Source of the DNA: Oscillatoriophycideae cyanobacterium NC_groundwater_1537_Pr4_S-0.65um_50_18
GTDB taxonomy: Bacteria > Cyanobacteriota > Cyanobacteriia > Elainellales > Elainellaceae
NCBI GenBank assembly: GCA_016208305.1
Contig: JACQYI010000078.1
Coordinates: 62,001-126,000, forward strand
Length of the DNA: 64,000 nucleotides
Direction: 5' to 3'
A program made the position numbers and the translations under genes. The notes beneath the pieces were generated by a model that worked only from the letters and a program-made list of their open reading frames with translations, had not been told where the DNA came from and did not search any database. Shown one piece after another: positions 1-9,878 of this stretch; position 1 is the first letter of the stretch; each line of letters starts with the position of its first letter.

Positions 1-863
1 TGGATGGCTCAAAAATTGAGCTACTGCTGTTGGAAGAGCAGCAGCAAAACTGTTGGCTGGCACTGGTAAAACCGGGCAAACGCATGAAGCCGGGTACGCA
101 AATCGAATTTGGCGGTTCAGAGCTGGAGTCTGGGCTGGAATCTAGAGATGCCCCCGTTTTAACGGCAACCGTGATGGCGATCGATCCGGCAACAGGCGGC
201 AGACTGATCCAGTTTGACTTACCACCAGAGCGATCGCTCCTGCCGCTGTTGTCGAAACTGGGTGTCGTGCCATTGCCGCCCTACATCACAGATTCACAGG
301 CCGATCCAGAGCAGTATCAGACTGTCTATGCCGATCGTCCCGGAGCCGTTGCCGCCCCTACCGCAGGGCTACACTTTACGCCAGAACTGCTCGACCGCCT
401 ACAAGCAGTCGGCATTCAGCAGAGCTTTGTCACGCTGCATGTGGGGGTGGGCACCTTTCGTCCGGTCGAGGTAGAAGACATTACGCAGCACAATATGCAT
501 AGCGAGTGGCTAGAAGTACCGCCCGAAACTGCCGAAAAAGTTCGCCAAACCCAAGCCTCTGGGGGACGAATTATTGCAGTCGGCACCACAGCAGTCCGGG
601 CTTTGGAAGGAGCATCCCAGAATGGCACTATCCAGGCTTACTGTGGCAGAACAGAAATTTTTATCTATCCCGGCTATCAGTGGCGGGTGGTGGATGGACT
701 GATCACAAACTTTCACCTCCCTAAGTCAAGCTTGCTGATGTTAGTCAGTGCCTTAATTGGACGAGAACGGCTGCTAACGCTTTACCAAGAGGCGATCGCC
801 CAGCAATACCGCTTTTATTCTTTTGGCGATGCGATGGTCATCTTGCCGGAGGCAAAGCTTTAA
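1..863 (+). CDS. queA: tRNA preQ1(34) S-adenosylmethionine ribosyltransferase-isomerase QueA, 3' part
   Basis: C-terminal ~287 codons; the frame is open to the window edge, so the true start lies upstream and the TTG at 30 is internal. QueA transfers and isomerises the ribose of S-adenosylmethionine onto 7-aminomethyl-7-deazaguanine in tRNA to make epoxyqueuosine. Family blocks are visible: LPLPPYI, the segment [31 protein letters not shown], the HNMHSEW block and the near-terminal [16 protein letters not shown]. The protein ends LPEAKL. The last codons and the stop codon lie in the first unit of a 25-bp tandem duplication that continues downstream. The next gene is convergent, so this is the last gene of its transcript. 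Confidence 0.97.
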   Translation, partial: DGSKIELLLLEEQQQNCWLALVKPGKRMKPGTQIEFGGSELESGLESRDAPVLTATVMAIDPATGGRLIQFDLPPERSLLPLLSKLGVVPLPPYITDSQADPEQYQTVYADRPGAVAAPTAGLHFTPELLDRLQAVGIQQSFVTLHVGVGTFRPVEVEDITQHNMHSEWLEVPPETAEKVRQTQASGGRIIAVGTTAVRALEGASQNGTIQAYCGRTEIFIYPGYQWRVVDGLITNFHLPKSSLLMLVSALIGRERLLTLYQEAIAQQYRFYSFGDAMVILPEAKL

Positions 864-932
864 CCCAACGCCGGAGGCAAAGCTTTAACCCAGCGCTGGA
901 GGCAAAGCTGTGACCTAGAGGCAAGACCCAGC
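845..932. repeat. 25-bp tandem repeat spanning the queA stop codon
   Basis: Units at 845-869 and 870-894 are identical at 24 of 25 positions; the core is GGAGGCAAAGCTTTAACCCA. A shortened third copy lies at 895-915 and a decayed fourth at about 916-932. The first unit holds the last five sense codons and the TAA stop (861-863) of queA, so the array is a duplication of the gene's own 3' end. It fills the gap to the convergent lipoprotein gene. Confidence 0.9.
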
Positions 933-941
933 GCTGGAGCC

Positions 942-2840
942 TCAGAGATGCAGCACTCGCAAAGGCTCCGGAGGAATCGAAGGAGCGATCTGAGCAGGTG
1001 GCTCCGGGGTAAGATCGCTAACCGAATCGGTCGCTGGCGGTTCGATCGCCCCTTGAATCCCCTGAGGCTGAAGCGCTTTAGCGGCTGGAGAAGGTTCCGG
1101 AGAGAGGGCTTTAGGCTCTGGTTCGGCAATCTGGATGTCTAATTTCTCCGGGGGTGGCACATCCATGATTTGGGGCAGCTTGAGCGAAGAATCTGGCTCT
1201 TGGACTGGCTCTGGGATTAAATCAGGTGATTTTGTGCCGCCTAGAAAATCCTTAGCGCGATCGCTCCATGTTTTAAAGAAAGGCTTGGCCTCTGCTTTGT
1301 CAGGTTCGGGTAATGGCACGACTTGCTTCAGGCGAGCGCGCCATTGTCGCAATAGCGGCTGATCGGCGGGCATGGGCACAATCGGCGGAGTGGCGGGGGC
1401 TGGACTGTCGAGCAGATCAGGGGCGATCGGCTGCTCTGCGGGTGACGGCTCCAGAGCTTTGTCTTCCAAAACCTTCTCTACGGCATCTGGGAGCTGTTGC
1501 TTAACCGTTTCCTCGATGTCTGCTTTAATTTCCGCTTCCATCTGAATCGGCAAGTCTGAGCTAGGTGCCTTTAGATCGGGAACTGGGGTAGGCTCAGCAT
1601 CTGGCGGATTGCTGGACGAATTGCTGGGCGAATTCACGATCGGCGGCAGCGATTCTGGCGGCAGAATTGCGGGGGCTGGAGGAATCTCTGGCAGCGATTC
1701 TAACGTTGGCTCAGAGGCCGAGGGAATTTCGGGTTGAGGCTCTTCAGAGATCGGAGGTTCAGAGGTTGGAGATTCAGGGACAATAGGCTCGGTCGGAGAT
1801 TCAGGGGCTGGAGATTCAGGAAATTCAGGGACAACAGGCTCGATTGGAGTCAGTTCAGGTAGGTCTGGCTCGATCGGAGGTTCTGGTTGGTAAACATAGT
1901 CGCGATCGACAATGCTCCGCGCTTCTGCTGCCGAGAGTTCGCCCCGGACAAGCTTAGATAAGGTATCTGTGCCGCCGGGCTGGTAGTCAATCAGTCGCAC
2001 AGTGTTATTGAAGGCATTGGGGTAAGGATTGCCATTCTCATCCAGTAGCTCTAGCTGTACCCAGGTTTTTCCAGGCTTGAGACCTTTGAGATAAATCGGC
2101 TCCCAGCGATCGACGATAAAGCTTTCACCGTTAATGGTGCAGCGCACCTGCCAATCTAAAATGTCATCTTCTGTGTCTTGATTCGCCACCAAATGGAGGG
2201 GAGCATTGGCAAGGTAAAAGTCCAGCATGATTGGCTCTGCGCCATAGCTGCCCTTAGGACGGCTGTAGGTCAGCAACGGCTGCTGGGGATCAGGATTATG
2301 CTCTGGAGTTTTGGTAAACACATGGAAGGTAGTCTGGGCGTAGGCTCCTTCGTTCTTGAAGCTTTCGTGCCAGGGGCGAGAGGCAAATGCGCGAATCGTG
2401 TGGGTTCCAGGCTCGAGATCTTTGAGGATCATCGGTTCGCTGGTGTCATACAAAGCCGTGTAGGGCTGGTTATCGACAATTACATGCAAATGCGGCCCCA
2501 GCCCAAACTCCTCGTTGAGAAACAGCGGCATATCTTTGGCCTGAAAGCGAACGGACACTTCGGTGTCCTGCAAAACTTCATCCGATCGCGGACTCAGAAT
2601 CTTGACCTGAGGCTGGTATGCATCTAAATCTTGCCGCAGTTCCCGCAGGGCGATCGGGGGGGGAACCTCTGAGAGTTTGACCATCTGTGGCGATCGGCCA
2701 GAAATTCTGGCCGATCGCCCGCCCCCGCTGCTGGGAGCCGTGCTACAACTTCCTAACCCAAAGCTCAAAATGACGGCCAACAGCGCGGCCAACAGTCTTT
2801 GAGTGATGCCTGTCCTGTTTTTCCCCAACACGTTCCTCAC
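942..2840 (-). CDS. proline/glutamate-rich lipoprotein, function unknown
   Basis: 632 residues from a GTG start at 2840 (a second GTG lies nine bases further in). A hydrophobic stretch (about residues 14-31) ends in the lipobox LGSC, so it is probably exported and lipid-anchored. Residues ~75-310 hold two beta-sandwich-like modules; the first (PHLHVIVDNQPYTALYDTSE and a GTHTIRAFASRPW block) resembles extracellular Ig-like folds. The second half is low-complexity Pro/Glu/Ser sequence with loose PESP-type repeats, likely a flexible spacer in the cell wall. No catalytic motif seen. It converges with queA and lies downstream of ileS on the same strand, 143 bp away, so co-transcription is not certain. 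Confidence 0.8.
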   Translation of the reverse strand: MRNVLGKNRTGITQRLLAALLAVILSFGLGSCSTAPSSGGGRSARISGRSPQMVKLSEVPPPIALRELRQDLDAYQPQVKILSPRSDEVLQDTEVSVRFQAKDMPLFLNEEFGLGPHLHVIVDNQPYTALYDTSEPMILKDLEPGTHTIRAFASRPWHESFKNEGAYAQTTFHVFTKTPEHNPDPQQPLLTYSRPKGSYGAEPIMLDFYLANAPLHLVANQDTEDDILDWQVRCTINGESFIVDRWEPIYLKGLKPGKTWVQLELLDENGNPYPNAFNNTVRLIDYQPGGTDTLSKLVRGELSAAEARSIVDRDYVYQPEPPIEPDLPELTPIEPVVPEFPESPAPESPTEPIVPESPTSEPPISEEPQPEIPSASEPTLESLPEIPPAPAILPPESLPPIVNSPSNSSSNPPDAEPTPVPDLKAPSSDLPIQMEAEIKADIEETVKQQLPDAVEKVLEDKALEPSPAEQPIAPDLLDSPAPATPPIVPMPADQPLLRQWRARLKQVVPLPEPDKAEAKPFFKTWSDRAKDFLGGTKSPDLIPEPVQEPDSSLKLPQIMDVPPPEKLDIQIAEPEPKALSPEPSPAAKALQPQGIQGAIEPPATDSVSDLTPEPPAQIAPSIPPEPLRVLHL

Positions 2841-2983
2841 TCCTGGGCGATCGTCAATCCCACAATTACAGCGTTTTCCGGTGATTTAACCTTAAAACTC
2901 TCTGTGACGCTCGGCAAGTTGTTTAAATCACGGGGAGGTTGTCCACAGGAGTTGCTGGTCTGGGGCGAACAACGGTTTTGCGT

Positions 2984-5869
2984 TTAAAACTGACCGTCGA
3001 TCGCCTCTACACAGCGTTCACACAGCAAAGGATGCTCTGCTGACTCGCCCACATGGGTGGAGTAATTCCAGCAGCGATCGCACTTCTTGCCCTCCGCATC
3101 AACCACGCCAATGCCCAAGGCATCCGATTGCGATTGAAACTTGGAGTCTGCAAGGCGATCGGGCGTTTCCAATAGCTCCACTTGCGAAGTCAGGAAGAGA
3201 TAGCGCAGCTCATCCACGCCATTGCTGCTGAGGCTGTCCGTGGGGTTCATGGCTTGCAGCTTTTGCTTCAGCGTCAGGTCGGGCACGTAAAGCAAGACCT
3301 TTGCCTCTAGGGAAGAGCCAATCGCCTTGGCAACTCTCGCCTGCTCCAGCACCTTGTTGACTTCTTGGCGAATGTCGCGCAATTGCTCCCAGGTTTCTGC
3401 GAGCTGCGGCTGCTTCCAGGCGTCGTCTAGCTTCACCCAACCCGACTCAAATACTGACTGATAGGGCGTTTTGTAAGGCAAGTATTGCCAGATATCTTCG
3501 GCTAGGTGAGAGAGAACTGGGGCGATCGCCTTGGCTAAGTTCTCGATCGCGACGGCCAAAACGGTTTGGCAGCTCCGTCGTCGCAGGGCGTTCTCAGTGC
3601 TGATATAGAGCCGATCTTTTGCCGCATCTAGATAGAAGTTAGACAAATCCACCACGCAGAAATTCTGGATGGTCTGGAAGAAGCGGAAAAACTGGTAGCT
3701 CTCGAAGGCATCGGTGACGTCTGCAAAAACTTCCGTCATCCGGTGCAGCATGTAGCGATCGAGTTCCGGCATTTCGTCGTAGGGGACGGCATCTGCCGGG
3801 TCAAAATCATGCAGGCTGCCTAGCAAAAACCGCCCGGTGTTGCGGATCTTGCGATAGACATCGGCCAACTGCTTCAGGATGTTTTTGCCCAGCGGCACAT
3901 CGTTGGAGTAATCCACCGAAGACACCCATAGCCGCAGCACATCTGCGCCATAGGGCGGCTCTTCTTTTTGGTTTTTGCCACCCTCGATCACCACTGCCGG
4001 ATCAACGACATTGCCGATCGATTTGCTCATCTTGCGTCCTTGCTCATCCAAAGCAAAGCCGTGGGTTAGCACCGTTTTGTAGGGGGCGCAGCCATTCACC
4101 GCCACGCTGGTCAGCAAGCTCGACTGAAACCAGCCGCGATGCTGATCGGAGCCTTCTAGATACAAATCTGCGGGATAGGGCAAAGGCTCGCCGCCATAGG
4201 CTCCCGCCTGCAAGACTGCCGCCCAAGAGGAGCCAGAATCGAACCAAACATCCATCGTGTCGGTGCCTTTGCGGTAGGTATGCCCATTGTTGCGGTACTG
4301 CTCCGGCAATAGCTCCTCTACCGACATTTCCCACCAGGCATCTGAGCCTTTTTCAGCAAAAAGTTGCTCAACCCGATCGATCGTTTCGGCATTGAGCAGC
4401 GGCTCATTCGTGGCTTCGTCATAAAACACCGGAATGGGCACACCCCAACTTCTCTGGCGCGAGATGCACCAGTCCGATCGCTCAGCCACCATTGCCGTGA
4501 TGCGGTTTTCCCCCTGCGCCGGAATCCAGGTGACAGCCGCGATCGCCTCTAACGCCTGATCGCGGAACCCAGCCACTGAAGCAAACCACTGCTCAGTCGC
4601 GCGATAGATGACGGGCTTTTTGGTACGCCAGTCGTAAGGATAGCGATGGGCGTAGGTTTCTTCTTTGAGCAACGATCCGGCTGCGGTGAGGGCTTCGACG
4701 ATCGCCCCGTTGGCATCTTTGAGGACGTTGAGACCCTTAAACTGACCCGCCTCATCGGTAAAGTCTCCGGCATCGTCTACAGGCGACAGCAGCGGCAGAC
4801 CATAGCGTTGCCCCACCATAAAGTCATCCAAACCGTGACCGGGAGCTGTATGCACCAGCCCTGTCCCCGATTCGGTCGTGACGTAATCGCCACCAATGAC
4901 GATCGGGCTTTGGCGGTCAAACAAGGGGTGCTGATAGGTAGAATGCTCTAAGTCTTTACCCGTGACGGTTGCCTTTACCGTCAGCTCAGTGGCGAATAGC
5001 TGAGAGAGACGCTCTACTAGCTCGGTTGCCACAATCAGATACTTAAACGGCAGGTTTGCCGCTTCTACCACGGAATACTTCAGGTCTGGATTGACCGCGA
5101 CTGCCAGGTTTGCCGGAATCGTCCAGGGTGTCGTCGTCCAGATGGCAACGCCCAGCTCTGATAGATACGGCTGGAGTGCTGCTGCCGACTCCGACAGGCT
5201 GACCATGCGAAAGGCCGCGTACAGGCTGCGCGAGGTATGCCCTTCTGGATATTCTAGCTCTGCCTCAGCCAAGGCTGTGCGAGAGCTAGGACTCCAATAC
5301 ACGGGCTTATAGCCCCGGTAGATATAGCCCTTCAGCACCATCTGACCAAACACATGAATTTGTGCCGCTTCATATTTGGGCAGCATCGTCAGGTAGGGGT
5401 GCTCCCAGTTGCCCCAAACTCCGTAGCGCATGAAGCTTTTGCACTGCTGCTGCTGCTGCTGCAATGCCCATGCTTTAGCGCGCTGGCGTAGCTCCAGAGG
5501 CGTGAGATTTTTTCGCTCTTCTGGCTTCATTTCCTGAAGAACTTTTAGCTCGATCGGCAGTCCGTGGCAGTCCCAACCCGGCACATAGCGAACTTTGCGC
5601 CCCTGCAAAAGCTGATACTTGTTGATGATGTCCTTGAGGGTTTTATTCATCGCATGGCCGATGTGCAACGCCCCGTTAGCATAGGGTGGCCCATCATGCA
5701 GCGTGAACGGCTCTCCAGGGTTATGCTCCGACAGATTCTCGTAAATTTTGTGGTCTGCCCAGAATTTTTGCAGTTCAGGTTCTCGTTTGACGGCATTGGC
5801 GCGCATATCAAACTTAGTCTGGGGCAAGTTGACCGTATCTTTGTAGCTTCCGGGTTCTGTCAGAGTCAC
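2984..5869 (-). CDS. ileS: isoleucine--tRNA ligase
   Basis: Class I aminoacyl-tRNA synthetase charging tRNA-Ile, cytoplasmic, essential. The HIGH motif is in ALHIGHAMNKTLKD, the KMSKS motif in GRKMSKSIGN, and the C-terminal zinc site in CDRCWNY...LCERC. The editing domain is present (WTTTPWTIPANLAV, and the GTGLVHTAPGHGLDD block). The frame opens with TTG at 5884, but the GTG at 5869 (MTLTEPGSYKDTVNLP) gives the N-terminus usual in cyanobacteria and is preferred; no clear ribosome binding site separates the two. About 961 residues, normal for the family. A run of six CAG glutamine codons lies near 5443-5462. Confidence 0.97.
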   Translation of the reverse strand: MTLTEPGSYKDTVNLPQTKFDMRANAVKREPELQKFWADHKIYENLSEHNPGEPFTLHDGPPYANGALHIGHAMNKTLKDIINKYQLLQGRKVRYVPGWDCHGLPIELKVLQEMKPEERKNLTPLELRQRAKAWALQQQQQQCKSFMRYGVWGNWEHPYLTMLPKYEAAQIHVFGQMVLKGYIYRGYKPVYWSPSSRTALAEAELEYPEGHTSRSLYAAFRMVSLSESAAALQPYLSELGVAIWTTTPWTIPANLAVAVNPDLKYSVVEAANLPFKYLIVATELVERLSQLFATELTVKATVTGKDLEHSTYQHPLFDRQSPIVIGGDYVTTESGTGLVHTAPGHGLDDFMVGQRYGLPLLSPVDDAGDFTDEAGQFKGLNVLKDANGAIVEALTAAGSLLKEETYAHRYPYDWRTKKPVIYRATEQWFASVAGFRDQALEAIAAVTWIPAQGENRITAMVAERSDWCISRQRSWGVPIPVFYDEATNEPLLNAETIDRVEQLFAEKGSDAWWEMSVEELLPEQYRNNGHTYRKGTDTMDVWFDSGSSWAAVLQAGAYGGEPLPYPADLYLEGSDQHRGWFQSSLLTSVAVNGCAPYKTVLTHGFALDEQGRKMSKSIGNVVDPAVVIEGGKNQKEEPPYGADVLRLWVSSVDYSNDVPLGKNILKQLADVYRKIRNTGRFLLGSLHDFDPADAVPYDEMPELDRYMLHRMTEVFADVTDAFESYQFFRFFQTIQNFCVVDLSNFYLDAAKDRLYISTENALRRRSCQTVLAVAIENLAKAIAPVLSHLAEDIWQYLPYKTPYQSVFESGWVKLDDAWKQPQLAETWEQLRDIRQEVNKVLEQARVAKAIGSSLEAKVLLYVPDLTLKQKLQAMNPTDSLSSNGVDELRYLFLTSQVELLETPDRLADSKFQSQSDALGIGVVDAEGKKCDRCWNYSTHVGESAEHPLLCERCVEAIDGQF

Positions 5870-6289
5870 GGCAAATTTATGCAAAAAACGCTAAGGACAT
5901 CTTAAGGATTGTATCTCCAACCATTGTGGATTGCGGGAACTTCAAGCTTCAAATTTGCCGCTTGGGTAGAGAGGTGAATGGCCTAGTCAAGGTTCTAGGC
6001 TAACTGCTTGTTTTTTAAACGCTTGTTCTTTCTTGTTCTTTAAAGAAACGCTGAGCCAAGGCTGTCCTTGCACTGACCTAGCGGGAGGCGATCGCCCAGG
6101 CAGAAAAAGCGACGAAATCTTGAGGGAGATTTTTGAGGAAGATTACGGAGGAGTAGGCATTATCTGCGACCTCTGTCTAAATTGGAGAGAGCAAGTCTGT
6201 ATTTTCACTGGCATATATTTTTCTGGCCTCTATTTTTACAGTCCATATATTCACGGATTCACTGCCAAATCCTCTCTCCAAAATCAGCC
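5870..6289. other. non-coding interval between divergent ileS and protease genes
   Basis: About 400 bp that must carry the promoters of both genes. No convincing small gene or strong hairpin was seen. The protease frame stays open back to a possible TTG near 6182, but that extension is hydrophobic without a cleavage site and looks non-coding. Confidence 0.5.
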
Positions 6290-7906
6290 ATGCCTGCTTT
6301 CGAGAAGCTTTTCTCATCTGTGTCTCTACCCGCGATCGATTCATCTTGGCGTGGCTTAACCGAAGCGAGCTTATCTTGGCAGCGATCGCCCCACTCCAAA
6401 ATCGCTCGCTCCGTATCCGGTCATCTGAGGCGACAGGTCGCGAGCCAAATTGGTACCCCGCTGAGCATTACAGATGAGCCACCCCAAAAGCCTCGCCCCA
6501 GACGCAACTCAGCGTCGCAGCGCCCAGGGCAAACAACGCAGACTGACATTCATTTGCGGCAGACTCTGAGCGGTGCCCTGACGCGATCGGACTTCTACAA
6601 GGCGCAACTCAGCTCTTATGTCGATGAATATCGCCTCAAGCGTATTCGAGCCGGACAGATTGTGCAAGTTAGCCTTAAGTCTGGTGTGCTAGATGCTGAA
6701 CTGCGCCTGATGGATGCTCGCACCCACAAGGTTTTGCTATATGGCGCAGATACCAGCCGCTATAATGCCTCGCCGCGTCTGGTCTTTACGGCAAAGGCTG
6801 GGGTGCAGTACCGGGTGCAAATTAGCACTGCCTCCGGAAATGACCCATTGAGCTATGGCTTCAGATCGTTTGGCAAAACAGGGAGCTACAGGCTACAAGT
6901 TGAGGCGATCGCTTCTGCTAGCCCCGACTTCAATTTTTTCTATGGGTCAGGTTTGGTCAATGCGGCGGCGGCCGTTGCCCGCGCTGTGGGTCAAAGTCCT
7001 TTTGCTGACGCTGTGAAATTAGGAGGCGATCGCGCCCATCTAGATCAAATCCATGCTGCCGCAGCTTGGGCGCAGGGCTATACCGGACAGGGCGTTATTG
7101 TTGCAGTGCTAGATGGGGGCGTTGATTATAACCACCCTGACTTGCAGCAAACTATTTGGTCGAATCCGCAAGAAATTGCCAACAACGGCATGGATGATGA
7201 TGGCAATGGTTTCGTAGATGATGTACGCGGCTGGAACTTTACAGGGGATAATAATGACCCTGCCGATGCACTATCAGATGGGCATGGCTCTCATGTGGCG
7301 GGAATTATTGCCTCAGCGAACGATGGCCTTGGCTCTACGGGGGTTGCCTATAGCGCCAAGATCATGCCGATTAAAGTCATCGATGGCGAAAATACATCCG
7401 ATGAACCCGTGGCGAAAGGCATTCGTTACGCAGTGCAAAACGGCGCTAAGGTGATCAATATTAGCCTTGGCAAAGAATCTAGCACGCAGCCATCTCAGGC
7501 GCTTAAGGATGCACTGCAACTTGCTTACCAGAGTGGGGCGATCGTTGTGATGGCTTCGGGCAATCGGCGGCAAACTTTGGGCACGATTCAGCCCGATAAT
7601 CCTGCGGCCTATGCTGCTGCTAACGGACTGGGAATTGCGGTAGGCGCAACGAATGGCAGTCGGTTATTTACAGACTCTAATCCTGCGGGTCGGAAGCGAT
7701 CGGCTTTTGTGGTGGCTCCAGGAGTCAAGATTCGCTCTACTGTCGCGGGTGGCTTGTACAGCAGCTATAGCGGGACTTCAATGGCGACCCCTCATGTGTC
7801 AGGCGTAGTCGCGCTCATGCTCAGTGCTAACCCTAACCTGACTCCAACTCAGGTTGCAGAAATTTTGGCAGATACGAGCGATCGTCGTCTGACGGTTACG
7901 CCTTGA
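6290..7906 (+). CDS. subtilisin-like serine protease (peptidase S8) with N-terminal PPC-like domain
   Basis: 538 residues from ATG 6290; an upstream start at 6182 is possible but adds 36 unlikely residues. After a basic N-terminus, residues ~90-200 resemble a bacterial pre-peptidase (PPC) beta domain (VQVSLKSGVLDAELRLMDA...KTGSYRLQVEA). The S8 domain follows with the complete triad: Asp in VAVLDGGVDYNHPDL, His in DGHGSHVAGIIAS, Ser in GTSMATPHVSGVVALM; the oxyanion Asn is in VMASGN. No Sec signal peptide is recognisable from the chosen start, although such proteases usually act outside the cytoplasm. No RTX repeats. It stands alone, followed by ~900 bp without genes. Confidence 0.92.
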   Translation: MPAFEKLFSSVSLPAIDSSWRGLTEASLSWQRSPHSKIARSVSGHLRRQVASQIGTPLSITDEPPQKPRPRRNSASQRPGQTTQTDIHLRQTLSGALTRSDFYKAQLSSYVDEYRLKRIRAGQIVQVSLKSGVLDAELRLMDARTHKVLLYGADTSRYNASPRLVFTAKAGVQYRVQISTASGNDPLSYGFRSFGKTGSYRLQVEAIASASPDFNFFYGSGLVNAAAAVARAVGQSPFADAVKLGGDRAHLDQIHAAAAWAQGYTGQGVIVAVLDGGVDYNHPDLQQTIWSNPQEIANNGMDDDGNGFVDDVRGWNFTGDNNDPADALSDGHGSHVAGIIASANDGLGSTGVAYSAKIMPIKVIDGENTSDEPVAKGIRYAVQNGAKVINISLGKESSTQPSQALKDALQLAYQSGAIVVMASGNRRQTLGTIQPDNPAAYAAANGLGIAVGATNGSRLFTDSNPAGRKRSAFVVAPGVKIRSTVAGGLYSSYSGTSMATPHVSGVVALMLSANPNLTPTQVAEILADTSDRRLTVTP

Positions 7907-8804
7907 ATCTTTACTACAACTCTTAGCTATACTGCAGCGGATATGAATCTGGGGATGTATTTTAAGCGCACCCTGTGCGACCTGAAATATAGCTTCGATA
8001 CCAACTTAAAACCTTTAAAGATACCTGTTATCGTTCTGATTTTTAAATCGCACATCAACGAACTCTATATTCAGGCTATCTGGTGATTGAGCGAATCATT
8101 AGATGAATATTAGAGCCGTCTTTGAAAGAGTACCCGCTCGTGGTATTTAACAGCTTTTCTATGTCTACTATCTTAAGAGTTAAGTCTTAACAACTAAGAC
8201 CGATAATCATTGGCAGATCCTCATCTGTTGCGCTCCCGTTAATAGGTCAATATGCTATGAATTACGATCGAAAATCCATACTGAGTGGATTAAAAAATCT
8301 TTGAACCGACTTCTGAAATCCCTAAATTTTGTAGATTAACATCAACAGGAATCATCAGCATAAGTACTGGACTTCATGCTGTTCAGCCTAATCTAAAAAA
8401 GCAGATATGCCAGCTAATAAAATAGTCTGCTTTTTCAAAGATATTTCAGATTACTTGATCCGCGATTCTCAGCAGCGGCGCTAGAAAATATTGACTGAGC
8501 AGGAGACACCTATATCTTGCCCTAACGATTTGAGTTGCAGATTTGCAATGAATAGCTTCGTTTTAAATCACTTGACTCAAGCATTTCAAAGCTTTCGATC
8601 GGCAGCTGGACAGAGCTGTGTTATTTGGCTAACCCTTCTTTTATAAGAGCCCTAAAAGAGGGTCGCAAAGGACTTCATGTGCTGTATGAATGCTCGCTGA
8701 ATCTCTCCGTCTAAAGAACTTTCATTCAAAGCTTTAGAGATTGTTTAAACAGCCCCTAGCACCTCTTAAGCGTTTAGCAAGTTATTGCGCAGGATGTTCT
8801 AACT
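7907..8804. other. long AT-rich intergenic region
   Basis: About 900 bp with stops in all frames and none of the HIP1 density of the coding DNA. It holds a hairpin at 8396-8435 and a weaker one around 8629-8663 (ACCCTTCTTTT pairing with AAAAGAGGGT). No small open frame with a ribosome binding site was found. It probably holds the 3' UTR of the protease gene and the promoter of the next gene. Confidence 0.6.
8396..8435. terminator. hairpin, terminator-like in either direction
   Basis: AAAAAGCAGA (8396-8405) pairs perfectly with TCTGCTTTTT (8426-8435) across a 20-nt loop. The A-run and T-run at the arms suit an intrinsic terminator on either strand. It lies ~490 bp beyond the protease stop codon, far for that gene's own terminator. 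Confidence 0.45.
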
Positions 8805-9857
8805 ATGTTGCCTCATAAATCTTTGAAACCGCTCTCTTTGGAGAGATGGATGTTTTGTATTGGAATTGTAGCCGCGATCGCTTCTCTTATTACGATCGAT
8901 CACTACAACATGACCCAAACCCAAGAAGCCTATCTGACAGAGCCTGTAGACTTATCCTCGACGGCTGTGCCCCAGTTGAATAGAGCCTTTAGAGATCTTC
9001 CGCAGGTTCAGCAGCCTGTGGCTCAGAGATATGCTGCCCGAAAGCCTCACCCTCGGCAGCTTCCATCTCAGACCCTATCGCAAAAGCTGGCATTGCAAAA
9101 GCCTGCATCGCCAAAGTCCGAGGCTTTAGCGGCTATCCCCAAAGCCATCGCTGCACCCAAAGGTTGGAAGGCCGTTCAAGTCTCGGAAGGGGTGACGGCC
9201 TATGTTGCACCTGAGGCGATCGAGTCCATTGACTCGGAGAGCAACAGCGGCACTCGTGACGGTTGGGCAACCCTGCTGGACGGTACGCGATCGCCCTACG
9301 TGACTGCAATTGATCTGGCCGATCTCTTGGCAAACCCGATCGCTCCTCAGCATTATGTCTGGCAGGGGGTATGGCAAGGAGAAGGATATAGCCGAGAGCA
9401 TGATGCTGAAGGCGGCTTAGTGGCTCAACAAGAGGGCGGCAACAATATTCATCTAAACCTGTCTTACAACGCTGCCATCACCGATCCACAGCAGCCAAAC
9501 CTGATGATCACGATCGCCAGCCAGCAAGATAAAACCGCTCAATTGACCAATATGTCGGCATTTTTGCTAGATTCTCAAACGGGCAAAACGCTGGCACGCA
9601 AAGACTTTGCTCAGCTTCCGCCTTTTTATCATGTCAGCCTGACTCAAGAGGGCGTAGAAGGTCAAGTGATGAAATCTTTGCCACCTTTAGGAACGGTAAC
9701 CTTTGCATTCCATGTGGCATCTGCTGAATTGCCAAAACGCTTTCCTATACAGCTAGAGGCGGTCAACCAGTTGGCCGAAGAACGCGCACAAGAAATTGCA
9801 GCCTTAGAAGCACAGGGCTGGATAGTCAAAGAGGTGCCGCCTCCGGATCACAGATAG
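8805..9857 (+). CDS. single-pass membrane protein, function unknown
   Basis: 350 residues from ATG 8805. One N-terminal membrane segment (about residues 16-33, MFCIGIVAAIASLITI) acts as signal anchor, followed by a Pro/Gln/Lys-rich linker (residues ~50-115) and a soluble C-terminal region, presumably outside the membrane. The C-terminal half alternates beta-like stretches (NIHLNLSYNAAITDPQQPNL, LGTVTFAFHVASAEL) with no catalytic motif. No family recognised. The gene stands alone between two non-coding intervals; its last codons form one arm of a hairpin at 9848-9878. Confidence 0.75.
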   Translation: MLPHKSLKPLSLERWMFCIGIVAAIASLITIDHYNMTQTQEAYLTEPVDLSSTAVPQLNRAFRDLPQVQQPVAQRYAARKPHPRQLPSQTLSQKLALQKPASPKSEALAAIPKAIAAPKGWKAVQVSEGVTAYVAPEAIESIDSESNSGTRDGWATLLDGTRSPYVTAIDLADLLANPIAPQHYVWQGVWQGEGYSREHDAEGGLVAQQEGGNNIHLNLSYNAAITDPQQPNLMITIASQQDKTAQLTNMSAFLLDSQTGKTLARKDFAQLPPFYHVSLTQEGVEGQVMKSLPPLGTVTFAFHVASAELPKRFPIQLEAVNQLAEERAQEIAALEAQGWIVKEVPPPDHR

Positions 9858-9878
9858 TCTTAGTGAAACTATCTGTGA
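9848..9878 (+). terminator. stem-loop spanning the stop codon of the membrane-protein gene
   Basis: TCACAGATAGT (9848-9858) and ACTATCTGTGA (9868-9878) form a perfect 11-bp stem with a 9-nt loop; the TAG stop lies in the first arm. There is no long T-run after it, so it may be an mRNA 3'-end stabiliser or a weak terminator. Confidence 0.45.

Noticed and set aside
5443..5462. CAG/CTG trinucleotide run in ileS as a special element
   Set aside because: Six glutamine codons in a surface region; common slippage, with no sign of function.
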